From JAKFWF01 sp963732635 (GTDB taxonomy: Bacteria > Pseudomonadota > Alphaproteobacteria > Rhizobiales > Hyphomicrobiaceae), in contig CAVTAL010000005.1 of the NCBI GenBank assembly GCA_963732635.1, positions 124,001 through 188,000 on the forward strand: 64,000 nucleotides of DNA, given 5' to 3'. Position 1 is the first letter of the stretch. The number at the start of each line of letters is the position of its first letter. Below are positions 8,732 through 17,673 of the stretch, in pieces. The notes beneath the pieces were generated by a model. That model was not told where the DNA came from and searched no databases. It saw only the letters and a program-made list of their open reading frames with translations. The translations under genes were made by a program, and so were the position numbers.

Positions 8732-10764
8732 CGGGCAATTCCCCCGTTCAGCATGACCCAGGTGATGATGGCGGCGACGCCGGTCAGCATCCAGAAGGCA
8801 TAGGTATAGACGTAGCCGGTCTGCAGCTTGACGACGCGGTCAGTGACGCGAACCACGGTATTGGCGGTGCCGTCGATGGTGCCATCAATGACACCGCACA
8901 TCGCCGCCCTTCCACAGAGCGCGACCGATCCACAGTGCCGGCTTCACGAACAGCCAATCATAGAGTTCGTCGAAGTACCACTTGTTGAGGAAGAACAGGT
9001 ACAGCGGACGGAATGCTCGTGCCGTCGCGGCCGGCAGCCATGGCGCCTGGATGTAATACAGGTAGGACAAAGCGAAGCCCGCCACCATGGCGACAAACGG
9101 CGCGAAGCCGACCCAGCCGGGGATCTCGTGCATGGCATGCATGATGTGGTTCGACTTCGCCTCGAACAGCGAAGCTCCCCAGAACGCCTTGTAGGGATCG
9201 CCGTGACCGGCGCCGATGAAGTAGTTCGAGAACACGACGCCAGCCAGCACCGCGCCAAGCGCGAGAACCGCCAGCGGCACCAGCATCACCAGCGGACTTT
9301 CGTGCGGCTCATGCGCGCCATGGCCGTGACCATGATCGTCATGCTTGCCGTGGTCGTCCTTCTTGTGATCATGCGCCGCATGGCCGTGGCCGTCGTCGGC
9401 CCACTTGGCCGGACCGTGGAAGGTCATGAACATCAGCCGCCACGAGTAGAACGAGGTCATGAAGGCGGCGACGACCAGCATCCAGAACGCGTAGTTATTC
9501 GGCGTGTGCGCGGCATAGGCGGCTTCGATGATGGCATCCTTGGAGAAGAAGCCGGCGAAACCGATGGAAGTGTGCGGGATACCAACGCCGGTCAAGGCAA
9601 GCGTGCCGATCAGCATCATCGCCCAGGTGAACCGGATCTTCGGTGCCAAGCCGCCCATATGCCGCATGTCCTGCTCGTGGTGCATGGCGTGGATCACCGA
9701 GCCGGCGCCAAGGAACAGCAGCGCCTTGAAGAAGGCGTGGGTGAACAGGTGGAAGATGCCGGCGCCATAGGCACCGACGCCGCAGGCGACGAACATGTAG
9801 CCGAGCTGCGAGCAGGTCGAGTAGGCGATCACGCGCTTGATGTCGTTCTGCACGAGGCCGACGGTCGCGGCGAAGAAGGCGGTGATGGCGCCGATCATGG
9901 TGACGAAGCGCAGCGCGTCGGGGGCAAGCTCAAACAGCGGCGACAGGCGGGCCACCATGAACACGCCGGCAGTCACCATGGTGGCGGCGTGGATCAGCGC
10001 CGATACCGGCGTCGGGCCTTCCATCGCGTCGGGCAGCCAGGTGTGCAGCAGGAATTGCGCGCTCTTGCCCATGGCACCCATGAACAGCAGCAGGCAAAGC
10101 GTCGTCATGATGTCGACGTTGTAACCGAGAAAGAGGAACGTCTTGCCGACCGCGCCAGGGGCGGCCGCGAACACCGCGTCCAACTGGATCGACTTGAACA
10201 GCGCGAACAGCCCGAAAATGCCGAGCGCGAAGCCGAAATCGCCGACGCGGTTGACGATGAAGGCCTTCATCGCCGCGGCATTGGCCGACGGCTTCTTGTA
10301 CCAGAAGCCGATCAGCAGGTAGGAGGCGAGGCCGACGCCTTCCCAGCCGAAGAACATCTGCAGCAGGTTATCGGCGGTCACCAGCATCAGCATGGCGAAG
10401 GTGAACAGCGACAGGTAGGCGAAGAAGCGCGGCCTGCTATCGTCCTCGGCCATGTAGCCGATCGAGTACAGGTGGACGAGGCTCGACACGGTGTTGACGA
10501 CCACCAGCATGACCGCGGTCAGCGTGTCGATGCGTAGCGCCCACGACACTTCGAGGTCACCCGACGCGATCCAGCGCATCAACTGCACCTTGGCGGTGGC
10601 GTGGCCGATGCCGACCTGGAAGAACACGATCCACGACAGCACCGCCGCCAGCAGCATGAAGCCGTGGTGATCAGCTCCGATGGCCGCTCCCCGAGCGCGC
10701 GCCCAAGAAAGCCCGCGATCAGCGCGCCGGCGAGCGGGAGGAAGACGATGGCGGTGTAGATCAT
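8728..10764 (-). CDS. nuoL: NADH-quinone oxidoreductase subunit L, with two apparent frameshifts
   Basis: The largest antiporter-like subunit, with its long lateral helix at the C-terminus. It starts at 10764 (MIYTAIVFLPLAGALIAGFL). One base is missing near 10674 (ATCACCACGGC), after which GFMLLAAVLSWIVFFQVG continues. One base is extra near 8899 (GGCGATGTGCGG), after which VIDGTIDGTANTVVRVTD continues to the stop overlapping nuoM. The two changes cancel to 678 residues, the usual length. Motifs include WEGVGLASYLLIGFW, HTWLPDAMEGPTPVSALIH and AYSTCSQLGYM. A His/Asp/Lys-rich loop (about 25 residues, encoded near 9310-9400) is typical of rhizobial NuoL. Confidence 0.9.
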
Positions 10765-10785
10765 GGGTGTTCCACGGGGAGAAAG

Positions 10786-10902
10786 GAGTAGGCGAGTAGG
10801 GAATAGCGAGTAGCGAATAGCGAATAGCCCAAGCGTTCCGCGCACGAGGCATCGCGAGATCCGCGCTTCCCTATTCGCAATTCGCTATTCCCTACTCGCT
10901 CC
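10786..10902. repeat. GAATAGCGAGTAG-type inverted repeat between nuoL and nuoK
   Basis: A left arm of tandem GAGTAGGGAATAGCGAGTAGCGAATAG units (10786-10828) faces a right arm CTATTCGCAATTCGCTATTCCCTACTCG (10871-10902). It fills nearly all the 143-bp nuoL-nuoK spacer, where related operons usually have only a few bases. It could form a long RNA hairpin within the nuo transcript. Similar GAATAG repeats are dispersed in some Bradyrhizobiaceae genomes. Confidence 0.7.
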
Positions 10903-10907
10903 ACTTT

Positions 10908-11216
10908 TCAGCCCTTCATCATGTTGATGTCTTCGACCGCGATCGAGCCGCGGTTGCGGTAGTAGACGACGACGATGGCGAGGCCGATGGCGGCTTCACC
11001 GGCGGCGACCGTCAGCACGAACAGCGCGAACACCTGGCCGACGAGGTCGCCCATGAAGCTCGAGAACGCGACGAGGTTGATGTTGACCGCGAGCAGCATC
11101 AGCTCGACCGACATCAGGATGATGATGACGTTCTTGCGGTTCAAGAAGATGCCGAAGATGCCGATCGTGAACAGCACCGCCGCAACGGTCAGATAGTGGC
11201 CAAGTCCGATGGTCAT
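10908..11216 (-). CDS. nuoK: NADH-quinone oxidoreductase subunit K
   Basis: A complete 102-residue protein with three transmembrane helices, homologous to MrpC/ND4L. It starts MTIGLGHYLTVAAVLFTIG with a GGAGA ribosome site upstream. LMSVELMLLAVNINLVAF carries the conserved membrane glutamate of helix 2, and VAAGEAAIGLAIVVVYYRNR carries the second, in helix 3; both belong to the proton path at the arm junction. Its ATG overlaps the stop of a small unknown ORF (11213-11359), suggesting translational coupling. Confidence 0.97.
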   Translation of the reverse strand: MTIGLGHYLTVAAVLFTIGIFGIFLNRKNVIIILMSVELMLLAVNINLVAFSSFMGDLVGQVFALFVLTVAAGEAAIGLAIVVVYYRNRGSIAVEDINMMKG

Positions 11217-11359
11217 GCGTTGTCTCCTTGGGCCACGCGCCAGAAGTGCGCGAATGCCGCCCCGGCAGCCATCGCTGCAAGAAAATTGAATACCGGCGCT
11301 AAGAGGAAGAATCCCAGTGCATCACGTTCACCCAAACCGCTGGCGCGCGCCGGATCCAT
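11213..11359 (-). CDS. Possible 48-residue membrane protein just before nuoK
   Basis: Not recognised. An ATG at 11359 reads MDPARASGLGERDALGFFLL and continues through a hydrophobic stretch (APVFNFLAAMAAGAAFAHFW) to a stop overlapping the nuoK ATG (GCATGACC). One transmembrane helix is likely. It overlaps the 3' end of the next ORF (11299-11586) in another frame. The stop/start overlap with nuoK supports real translation; lack of a clear SD weakens it. It may instead be the true C-terminus of that neighbour, separated by a frameshift. Confidence 0.4.
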   Translation of the reverse strand: MDPARASGLGERDALGFFLLAPVFNFLAAMAAGAAFAHFWRVAQGDNA

Positions 11360-11586
11360 AGTGCCGCAGTCATGTCGCGCTGTATCTCAAGCCACCCTAC
11401 GATCAACAGCCCCCAGAGCAACCCGGCGACAACAACCATCGTGAAGCCTCCCGCCCGCCGCTTCTTTAACGTTAGCTGTCGGGCCGTGACTTCGACGTCA
11501 TCAGCCAACCTAATGCGAGCACCGACAGATGAAAGCAACGTCGCGATGAGCGGTGTCATATTCTTCGTCTCGAAGCTGCCGGACAT
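11299..11586 (-). CDS. Possible small membrane protein between nuoJ and nuoK, unknown
   Basis: Not recognised. A 95-residue frame starts at 11586 (MSGSFETKNMTPLIATLLSS) with GAGGG just upstream. It has a polar first half, a basic patch LKKRRAGG, then one hydrophobic helix (FTMVVVAGLLWGLLIVGWL) and a tail ending MHWDSSS. Codon use is less GC-biased at third positions than in the nuo genes (TTG, TCA, CTA, TTA, ATA all occur), suggesting a late arrival or weak selection. As sequenced it is in frame with the 3' part of nuoJ, so the read-through NuoJ product would carry it as a C-terminal extension. Confidence 0.4.
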   Translation of the reverse strand: MSGSFETKNMTPLIATLLSSVGARIRLADDVEVTARQLTLKKRRAGGFTMVVVAGLLWGLLIVGWLEIQRDMTAALWIRRAPAVWVNVMHWDSSS

Positions 11587-11591
11587 CACCC

Positions 11592-12250
11592 TCACTCCGC
11601 CGCTTGCGCGCGCGGGCGCGGGCTTCTTCGGCGGGATGATGCTTTCGCCGCTGGCGACCTTGATCACCGCCATGGCGTCGGCGGGCTGGCGGTTGACCTG
11701 CACCGAGACCGACTGGCGCTTGACGCCTTCGCGATGGCGTAGCGTCAGCACGATGGCGCCGATCATGGCGACCAGCAGGATCAGGCCGGCGCCCTGGAAG
11801 AAGTAGACGTATTTGGTGTAGAGCACGCGGCCGAGCGCCACCGTGTTCGACACCGCGCCGCCCGGCGCGATCGCGACCGTCGGCGCCGCGGCGATGGTGG
11901 GCTTGGCCACCTGGAAGCCCAGCACCATGATCAGCTCGACGACGAGGATGCCGCCGATCAGCGCGCCCTAATGGCGCGTTCTTGATGAAGCCGGCTCTCA
12001 GTTCCGCGAAGTCGACGTCGAGCATCATCACGACGAACAGGAACAGCACCGCCACCGCGCCGACGTAGACGATGACGAGCAGCATCGCCAGGAACTCGGC
12101 GCCGAGCAGAATGAACAGCCCCGCCGCGTTGAAGAAGGTGAGGATCAGGAACAGCACGGCGTGCACGGGGTTCTTGGCGACGATGACCATCACCGCCGAC
12201 AACACCGCGAGCCCCGCGAACAGATAGAAGAAGCCTGCCGTCAAGATCAT
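11592..12250 (-). CDS. nuoJ: NADH-quinone oxidoreductase subunit J, with one or two apparent frameshifts
   Basis: Starts at 12250 (MILTAGFFYLFAGLAVLSAV). Five helices are expected; VYVGAVAVLFLFVVMMLDVDF is the strongly conserved pi-bulge helix region that couples quinone chemistry to proton transfer. One extra base at about 11965 (TTAGGGCGCG) breaks the frame; removing it gives NAPLGALIGGILVVELIMVLGF. The tail then reads ...KKPAPARA. If one further base in the GCGCGCGC run is extra, the protein ends RQAAE at 11592, giving 218 residues. If that run is correct, the frame continues to 11299 with an unrelated-looking extension. I prefer the 11592 end. Confidence 0.8.
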
Positions 12251-12304
12251 CGTTCCAGTTCCTGCATCGTCGAGTGCTCCGTGGCACCCTACCCACCGCC
12301 GTCA

Positions 12305-12458
12305 TCCCGGCGAAGGCCGGGACCCACGACTACGGGCCACTCGCTCAATTTCAGTTGCAGCCAACGAACGCCGCACTTTGAATTCAACCTCAACACCGCC
12401 CTGTGGCGAATTGTCGTGGGTCCCGGCCTTCACGCCCCCGTGCATTCGCAACGCCGGG
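12305..12458. repeat. Two CCCGGC...GCCGGG palindromes between nuoJ and nuoI
   Basis: A clean copy TCCCGGCGAAGGCCGGGA lies at 12305-12322. A second, inverted copy at 12422-12458 has its loop expanded by about 20 bp (CACGCCCCCGTGCATTCGCAA). Both carry the GATGACGG/CCGTCATC edge also seen at 651-677. They occupy part of a 421-bp gap inside the nuo gene run that holds no gene I can support. Confidence 0.6.
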
Positions 12459-12509
12459 ATGACGGAGAGGAAAGACCTCCCCCACTACCCCCCAAACCTT
12501 CGACCCTTC

Positions 12510-12608
12510 GTAGGTTGGGTTAGCGCGCCGCTTCGCGCGTAACCCAACAACTTTGAGCCATCAACAAAGTCGTTGGGTTACGGCGCAAGAGCGCCTAACC
12601 CAACCTAC
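12510..12608. repeat. GTAGGTTGGGTTA inverted-repeat pair between nuoJ and nuoI
   Basis: Two hairpins with GTTGGGTTA/TAACCCAAC arms (12514-12548 and 12571-12608) are nested in a larger inverted repeat, GTAGGTTGGGTTA at 12510 against TAACCCAACCTAC ending at 12608. A related element lies at 55688-55722. These resemble a dispersed intergenic family of Rhizobiales. A run of GACTTCCGACTTCTGATTTCC follows up to nuoI. Confidence 0.65.
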
Positions 12609-12671
12609 ATGTTCGTCTCCACTCCACCGCCGAACCGCTGACTTCCGACTTCTGATTTCCGCCTTCCGCCC

Positions 12672-13163
12672 TCACCGATACTTCGCGTCCAACGCCAGGT
12701 TCTTCGCGATCTCGCGTTCCCAGCGGTCGCCGTTTCCGAGCAACCGGTCCTTGTCGTAGAACAATTCCTCGCGCGTCTCGGTCGCGAACTCGAAATTCGG
12801 GCCCTCGACGATCGCATCCACCGGGCACGCTTCCTGGCACAGCCCGCAATAGATGCACTTGGTCATGTCGATGTCGTAGCGCGTAGTGCGACGCGTGCCG
12901 TCGTTGCGGCGCGGGCCGGCCTCGATGGTGATCGCCTGCGCCGGGCAGATCGCCTCACACAGCTTGCAGGCAATGCAGCGCTCTTCGCCGTTCGGATACC
13001 GGCGCAGCGCATGCTCGCCACGGAAGCGGGGCGACAGCGGGCCCTTCTCGAACGGATAGTTCAGCGTCGACTTCGGCGCGAAGAAATAGCGCATGGCAAG
13101 GAAGAAGGCGCCGACGAACTCGACCAGGAACAGCGATTTGATGCCGCGAACCATGGCTGTCAT
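12672..13163 (-). CDS. nuoI: NADH-quinone oxidoreductase subunit I
   Basis: A 163-residue TYKY/ferredoxin-type subunit of the peripheral arm. Its ATG at 13163 (MTAMVRGIKSLFLVEFVGAF) overlaps the nuoH stop. Two tetranuclear cluster motifs are complete: CIACKLCEAICPAQAI and CIYCGLCQEACPVDAI. These hold N6a and N6b, which pass electrons to N2 near the quinone site. The C-terminal end (ALDAKYR) is typical. The frame is intact. Confidence 0.97.
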   Translation of the reverse strand: MTAMVRGIKSLFLVEFVGAFFLAMRYFFAPKSTLNYPFEKGPLSPRFRGEHALRRYPNGEERCIACKLCEAICPAQAITIEAGPRRNDGTRRTTRYDIDMTKCIYCGLCQEACPVDAIVEGPNFEFATETREELFYDKDRLLGNGDRWEREIAKNLALDAKYR

Positions 13164-14239
13164 AGCAGCCCCTTTCCGAATTGCAGGACGGCGGCGGTCA
13201 GCACCACCATGACGAGCGACAACGGCAGGAACACCTTCCAGCCAAGCCGCATCAACTGGTCGTAGCGATAGCGCGGCACCATCGCCTTGACCATGGCGAA
13301 CATGAAGAACACCGTGGTCAGCTTGATCAAAAACCAGATCGGCCCCGGGATCCAGGTGAAGGGTGCGACGTTGACCGGCGGCAGCCAGCCGCCAAGGAAC
13401 AGGATGGTGGTCATCGCGCACATGCCGACGATGGCGACGTATTCACCGAGCATGAACAGCAGGTAGGGCGTCGAGCCGTATTCGACCATGAAGCCCGCCA
13501 CCAGCTCCGACTCCGCCTCGACGAGGTCGAAGGGCGGGCGGTTGGTCTCGGCCAGCGCCGAAATAAAGAACACCACGAACATCGGGAACAGCGGCAGCCA
13601 GTACCAGTCGAGCATCGTGCTCGGCAGGCCGGCCTTGGTGCCGAGGCCGACCTTCTGGGCGTTGACGACGTCGGTCAGGTTGAGCGAGCCGGCGCACAGC
13701 AGCACGCAGATGATGACGAAGCCGATCGAGACTTCATAGGACACCATCTGCGCCGCCGAGCGCAGCGCGCCCATGAACGGATACTTCGAATTCGACGCCC
13801 AGCCGCCCATGATGATGCCGTATACGCCGAGCGAGGAAATCGCCAGCACGTAGAGAATACCGACGTTGAGGTCGGCGATCACCCACTTGCCCCACCAACC
13901 TTCATTGACGGGGATCACCGCCCAGGCGGCGAGCGCGAACGTCGCGGTTGCCAAGGGAGCGAGGAGAAATACGCCCTTGTCGGCGCCGGCCGGGATCAGC
14001 GGCTCCTTGAGCGCGAACTTCAACAGATCGGCGAACGACTGGAACAGGCCGAACGGGCCGACGACGTTGGGGCCCTTGCGCATCTGCACCGCCGCCCAGA
14101 CCTTGCGATCCATCAGCAGCAGGAAGGCGATCAGCACCAGCAGCACGACGAGCAGCAGCGCGCTGAGGCCGGCGATGATCAGCACCGGCAGGATGTAGTC
14201 GAAGAAGAACGGTAGGAACGACTGCAGCATCGAATTCAT
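13160..14239 (-). CDS. nuoH: NADH-quinone oxidoreductase subunit H
   Basis: A 359-residue membrane subunit (ND1) that forms the quinone chamber with NuoB and NuoD. It has about eight helices; conserved segments include MDRKVWAAVQMRKGPNVVGP, FGLFQSFADLLKFALKE, and ETNRPPFDLVEAESELVAGF with the acidic residues of the E-channel. It overlaps nuoI by 4 bp and begins 7 bp after nuoG. The frame is intact. Confidence 0.97.
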   Translation of the reverse strand: MNSMLQSFLPFFFDYILPVLIIAGLSALLLVVLLVLIAFLLLMDRKVWAAVQMRKGPNVVGPFGLFQSFADLLKFALKEPLIPAGADKGVFLLAPLATATFALAAWAVIPVNEGWWGKWVIADLNVGILYVLAISSLGVYGIIMGGWASNSKYPFMGALRSAAQMVSYEVSIGFVIICVLLCAGSLNLTDVVNAQKVGLGTKAGLPSTMLDWYWLPLFPMFVVFFISALAETNRPPFDLVEAESELVAGFMVEYGSTPYLLFMLGEYVAIVGMCAMTTILFLGGWLPPVNVAPFTWIPGPIWFLIKLTTVFFMFAMVKAMVPRYRYDQLMRLGWKVFLPLSLVMVVLTAAVLQFGKGLL

Positions 14240-14246
14240 CCTGTCC

Positions 14247-16319
14247 CTATTCCGCAGCTATGCGGGCGCCGGAGGCCGCGGCCTTCAGCGCCGACAACTC
14301 GGCCATGACGGTCGAAGCCCGCGCGATCGGGTTGGTCAGATAGAAGTCCTTGACCGGCGAATGGAACGGCTCCTTGGCAACCGAACCGGCAACCTTCGCC
14401 AGCGCCGCGACCCCACCGGCGTCGGCAGCCGACAGCATGCCGATGCGAGCCAGTGCCGGCGCGGCACGGTACATGGCGGCACGCAACCCGGCCAGATCGT
14501 CATAGGGCAGCTTGTGGCCGACGACATCGGATAGCGCCCGCAGGATGGTCCAATCTTCCTTGGCCTGCCCCGGCGGGAAGGCGGCTTTCGCCGTCATCTG
14601 GGCGCGGCCTTCGGTGTTGACGTAGGTCGCGCTTTTTTCAGTGTAGGCGGCGCCCGGCAGGATCACGTCGGCGCGGTGGGCGCCACGGTCGCCGTGCGTG
14701 CCCTGGTAGATCACGAACGGGCCGGCCGGCACCGAGACTTCATCGGCGCCGAGCAGGAACACCACTTCCATGTCCGCGCCCAGCATGCCCGCGACATCGC
14801 GACCGCCTTTGCCCGGCACGAAACCGAGATCGAGACCGGCGACGCGGCTTGCCGCAGTGTGCAGGATATTGAAGCCGTTCCAGCCGTCCTTCACCACGCC
14901 GAGCGCGGCCGCGGCCTTGGCAATCGATGCCAGTATCGCCGCGCCGTCGGGACGGGCATAGGCGCCGGGGCCGACGATGAACATCGGCTTTTCCTTGTTC
15001 GCCGGCGGATGCTCGACGAACTGGGCGAGGCTCTCCGGTCCGGCACCCAGGTAGTTGTATTTGTAGCCGAGGTCCGCCTTCTCGCCGACGACGCCGACCA
15101 GCAGTCCGCCCTGGCGCCAGCGCTTGCGGATGCGGGTGTTGAGCACCGCCGCCTCAAGGCGCGGATTGGTGCCGATCAGCATGATGGCGTCGGCGTGTTC
15201 GATGCCTTCGATGCCGGAATTGAACACGTACGAAGCGCGGCCGTTTGCCGGATCGAGCTTGGCGCCGTCCTGGCGGCAATCGATGTTCGCAACACCGAGC
15301 CGCGCCATCAGATCCTTCAGCGCGAACATTTCTTCGGCGCCGGCGAGATCACCGGCGATGGCGCCGACCTTGGCCGGGTTGGCAGCCTTCAGTTTCTCGG
15401 CGATCGCGGCGAACGCTTCATCCCAGGATGCCGCCACCAGACGGCCATTCTGGCGCACATAGGGCTGGTCGAGGCGCTGCGTGCGCAGACCGTCCGCCAC
15501 ATGCCGCGACTTGTCGGAGATCCATTCCTCGTTGACCGCGTCGTTGTTGCGCGGCAGCACCCGCATGACTTCGCCTGTGCGGGTATCGACGCGCACGTTG
15601 GAGCCGACCGCATCCATGACGTCGATCGACTCGGTCTTCTTGAACTCCCAGGGCCGGGCGTTGTGCGCCCACGGCCGGTGGGTCAGCGCGCCGACCGGGC
15701 AGAGATCGACGACGTTGGCGCTCATCTCGGAGAGCATGCCCTTCTCGAGATAGGTGGTGATCTCCATGTCCTCGCCACGGCCGATGGCGCCCAACTCCTC
15801 GACGCCGGCGACTTCGGTCATGAAGCGGACGCAGCGGGTGCACTGGATGCAGCGCGTCATCGCCGTCTTGATCAGCGGCCCGAGGTTCTTGTCCTCGACC
15901 GCGCGCTTGTTCTCGGCATAGCGCGAACCGCCGCCGCCGAACGCCATCGCCTGGTCCTGCAGGTCGCATTCGCCGCCCTGGTCGCAGATCGGGCAGTCGA
16001 GCGGGTGGTTGATGAGCAGGAACTCCATCACCCCCTCGCGCGCCTTCTTGACCATCGGCGTGGTGGTGGAAATGATCTTCGGGCTGCCGTCCTTGTTCGG
16101 CATCAGGTCGTTGACGCCCATCGCGCAGGAGGCGACGGGCTTCGGGATGCCCTGCACTTCGATCAGGCACATGCGGCAGTTGCCGGCGATCGACAGGCGC
16201 TCGTGGTAGCAGAAGCGCGGCACATCGACGCCGGCCTGCTCGCACGCCTGGATCAGCGTGATTCCGTCTTCGACCTCGATCGGTTTGCCGTCGATGATCA
16301 ATTGCTTCGGCATGCTCAA
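14247..16319 (-). CDS. nuoG: NADH-quinone oxidoreductase subunit G
   Basis: A 690-residue 75-kDa-type subunit. The N-terminal 2Fe-2S domain has FCYHERLSIAGNCRMCLIEV plus a later cysteine (VASCAMG). The H-C3 motif HPLDCPICDQGGECDLQDQ and RCIQCTRCVRF give clusters N5 and N4. A molybdopterin-oxidoreductase-like domain without cofactor follows, and the C-terminus ends ASGARIAAE. The start at 16319 (MSMPKQLIIDG) may be two codons further in. It is the first complex I gene here: nuoA-F are absent from the 1.5 kb upstream, an unusual arrangement. Confidence 0.96.
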   Translation of the reverse strand: MSMPKQLIIDGKPIEVEDGITLIQACEQAGVDVPRFCYHERLSIAGNCRMCLIEVQGIPKPVASCAMGVNDLMPNKDGSPKIISTTTPMVKKAREGVMEFLLINHPLDCPICDQGGECDLQDQAMAFGGGGSRYAENKRAVEDKNLGPLIKTAMTRCIQCTRCVRFMTEVAGVEELGAIGRGEDMEITTYLEKGMLSEMSANVVDLCPVGALTHRPWAHNARPWEFKKTESIDVMDAVGSNVRVDTRTGEVMRVLPRNNDAVNEEWISDKSRHVADGLRTQRLDQPYVRQNGRLVAASWDEAFAAIAEKLKAANPAKVGAIAGDLAGAEEMFALKDLMARLGVANIDCRQDGAKLDPANGRASYVFNSGIEGIEHADAIMLIGTNPRLEAAVLNTRIRKRWRQGGLLVGVVGEKADLGYKYNYLGAGPESLAQFVEHPPANKEKPMFIVGPGAYARPDGAAILASIAKAAAALGVVKDGWNGFNILHTAASRVAGLDLGFVPGKGGRDVAGMLGADMEVVFLLGADEVSVPAGPFVIYQGTHGDRGAHRADVILPGAAYTEKSATYVNTEGRAQMTAKAAFPPGQAKEDWTILRALSDVVGHKLPYDDLAGLRAAMYRAAPALARIGMLSAADAGGVAALAKVAGSVAKEPFHSPVKDFYLTNPIARASTVMAELSALKAAASGARIAAE

Positions 16320-16495
16320 CCCGCCCCGTATGTGCCGCGAGCCGCGTTTCCTGGGGAGGAATCGCGTGCCACGACGTCACGACAATGCCACGCTTCTGGC
16401 AGCCCCGGACGGCAAACGCCAGAGGGTGCACTGCGGCATGTCTTCTCACCGTCGAAGCCATAACGGGTTGCGCTGCCGCTGCCAAGGTCGGTTGT

Positions 16496-16528
16496 GGGGG
16501 GAGTGGGGGATGGGATTTTGGGTGGGGG
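16496..16528 (+). other. G-run cluster, potential G-quadruplex, upstream of nuoG
   Basis: Five guanine runs of 6, 5, 3, 3 and 5 residues are separated by loops of 3, 2, 5 and 1 bases. This fits the four-run G3+ N1-7 rule for a quadruplex on the plus strand. It lies about 175 bp before the nuoG start, on the strand that would be the template for nuoG. The rest of 16320-16660 shows no gene I can support. Whether it folds or affects nuoG expression is unknown. Confidence 0.5.
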
Positions 16529-16660
16529 TTGGCGCCGGCAACATCCTGACCGACAACCGGCTCGGCACAACCTACGGGAACGAGCCCTGCCGGACTCTGC
16601 GCTGTTGCGCCAGCGACGTTGGTTGCAGAAAGGCCCGAATCTGGTGGATCTGATGTCGGC

Positions 16661-17390
16661 ATGACGATCTACTGCCCATACACCGACCGTGACATCGAAC
16701 CAGCTGCAGCATCCGAGGATCACATCGTTCCGAAAAGTCTTGGCGGCTGTGATGGGTTCACGAATTCTCGCCGACCGCAAGGCCAACAGCACGATGGGGA
16801 CTGAGATTGAAGGCGGACTGTGCAAAGACTTCTTCACGAGCGCCGCTAGGGTGGCGCACGATGCTCGGGGTCAAAGCGGTAAGCCGCCGGCGATCAAGAC
16901 GAGGTCATGCCAGAGTAGAGGGCAGCGACGTTCCCTATTCTGTTACGCTGGCTCGCGACGGTCTCCGCGTGTTTGATCCCATCAATAAGACACACGTTGA
17001 TCCGAACGGCACCCGTTCGTATGCAGCTTAAGCTCGATCTAGAATCTTTCAGAGACTTCCCGACTGCGGTTCATCGCCAAGGTTGCACTTGGTGCCGGAC
17101 ACGCTCATTTCGGCACCGGCTTTCGCGACTTCGCTGCGCATTCTCAGTTGCGCCGGGTTCTCTGGGCTAAGGCCGAGTGATGAGGTTTGGAACGACAAAG
17201 CCTTTGACGTCTCGGCCGACGTACCCGTTCTGAGACTGCGCAGCGATGACATCGTCGCGGAGATGTGCGAGGCATTGGTCAAGGGTTTCCCCGGCCAAAC
17301 GACTATCGGCATTCTCCCATCTCTGGCCGTCTTACTACCTTCGTCGGCATTCTCGGCCAGTACGCAGGCTTCCTGAGTTACGGCTGCAAT
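16661..17390 (+). pseudogene. Decayed HNH-endonuclease-domain gene
   Basis: Pieces of one protein are spread over all three plus frames in order. First comes MTIYCPYTDRDIEPAA with SEDHIVPKSLGGCDGF, an HNH-like zinc/nuclease motif. Then ILADRKANSTMGTEIEGGL, then YSVTLARDGLRVFDPINKT and HVDPNGTRSYAA, then FIAKVALGAGHAHFGTGF, and finally FPGQTTIGILPSLA and FVGILGQYAGFLSYG. At least five frame changes and several stops separate them, far more than single errors elsewhere in the window, so I call true decay. HNH proteins of this type are often mobile or defence-associated; its role here is unknown. It lies where nuoF would be expected. Confidence 0.65.
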
Positions 17391-17673
17391 GTCGATCGCA
17401 TCTGGCGCGAGGCGGCCAATCGTCCGGTTATTTCTTCATCCTCGGGAGTGAGGGAGTACGAACCGTATGGCTTGAGGATGCGATTAAAGGGCACCTCATA
17501 GCAACGAAATTCCGGTTGATGGGCTCGCTTCCGAGCCGAGTGCAGCCCGAAGATCGAGATCAGGCGAGTTTGCGAAGGCGATCACCCATTCGCTGGGCGC
17601 CCCGGCGAGCAACAAATGATCCGCCTATTGAGACGATTTTGCTATGAGTCCAGCGAAAGTCGTTGACGACGTT

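Noticed and set aside
8828..10537. A 569-codon open frame antisense to nuoL
   Set aside because: It has no recognisable domain, its His/Gln/Arg/Glu-rich composition is that of a complement of a high-GC membrane gene, and nuoL on the other strand is clear.
14676..16463. A 595-codon plus-strand open frame across nuoG
   Set aside because: Pure shadow of nuoG: no motif, and codon-position GC bias belongs to the minus strand.
16320..16660. Possible 3' end of nuoF upstream of nuoG
   Set aside because: None of the three minus frames gives NuoF-like residues such as the NADH-site glycine loop or the C-terminal 4Fe-4S cysteines.
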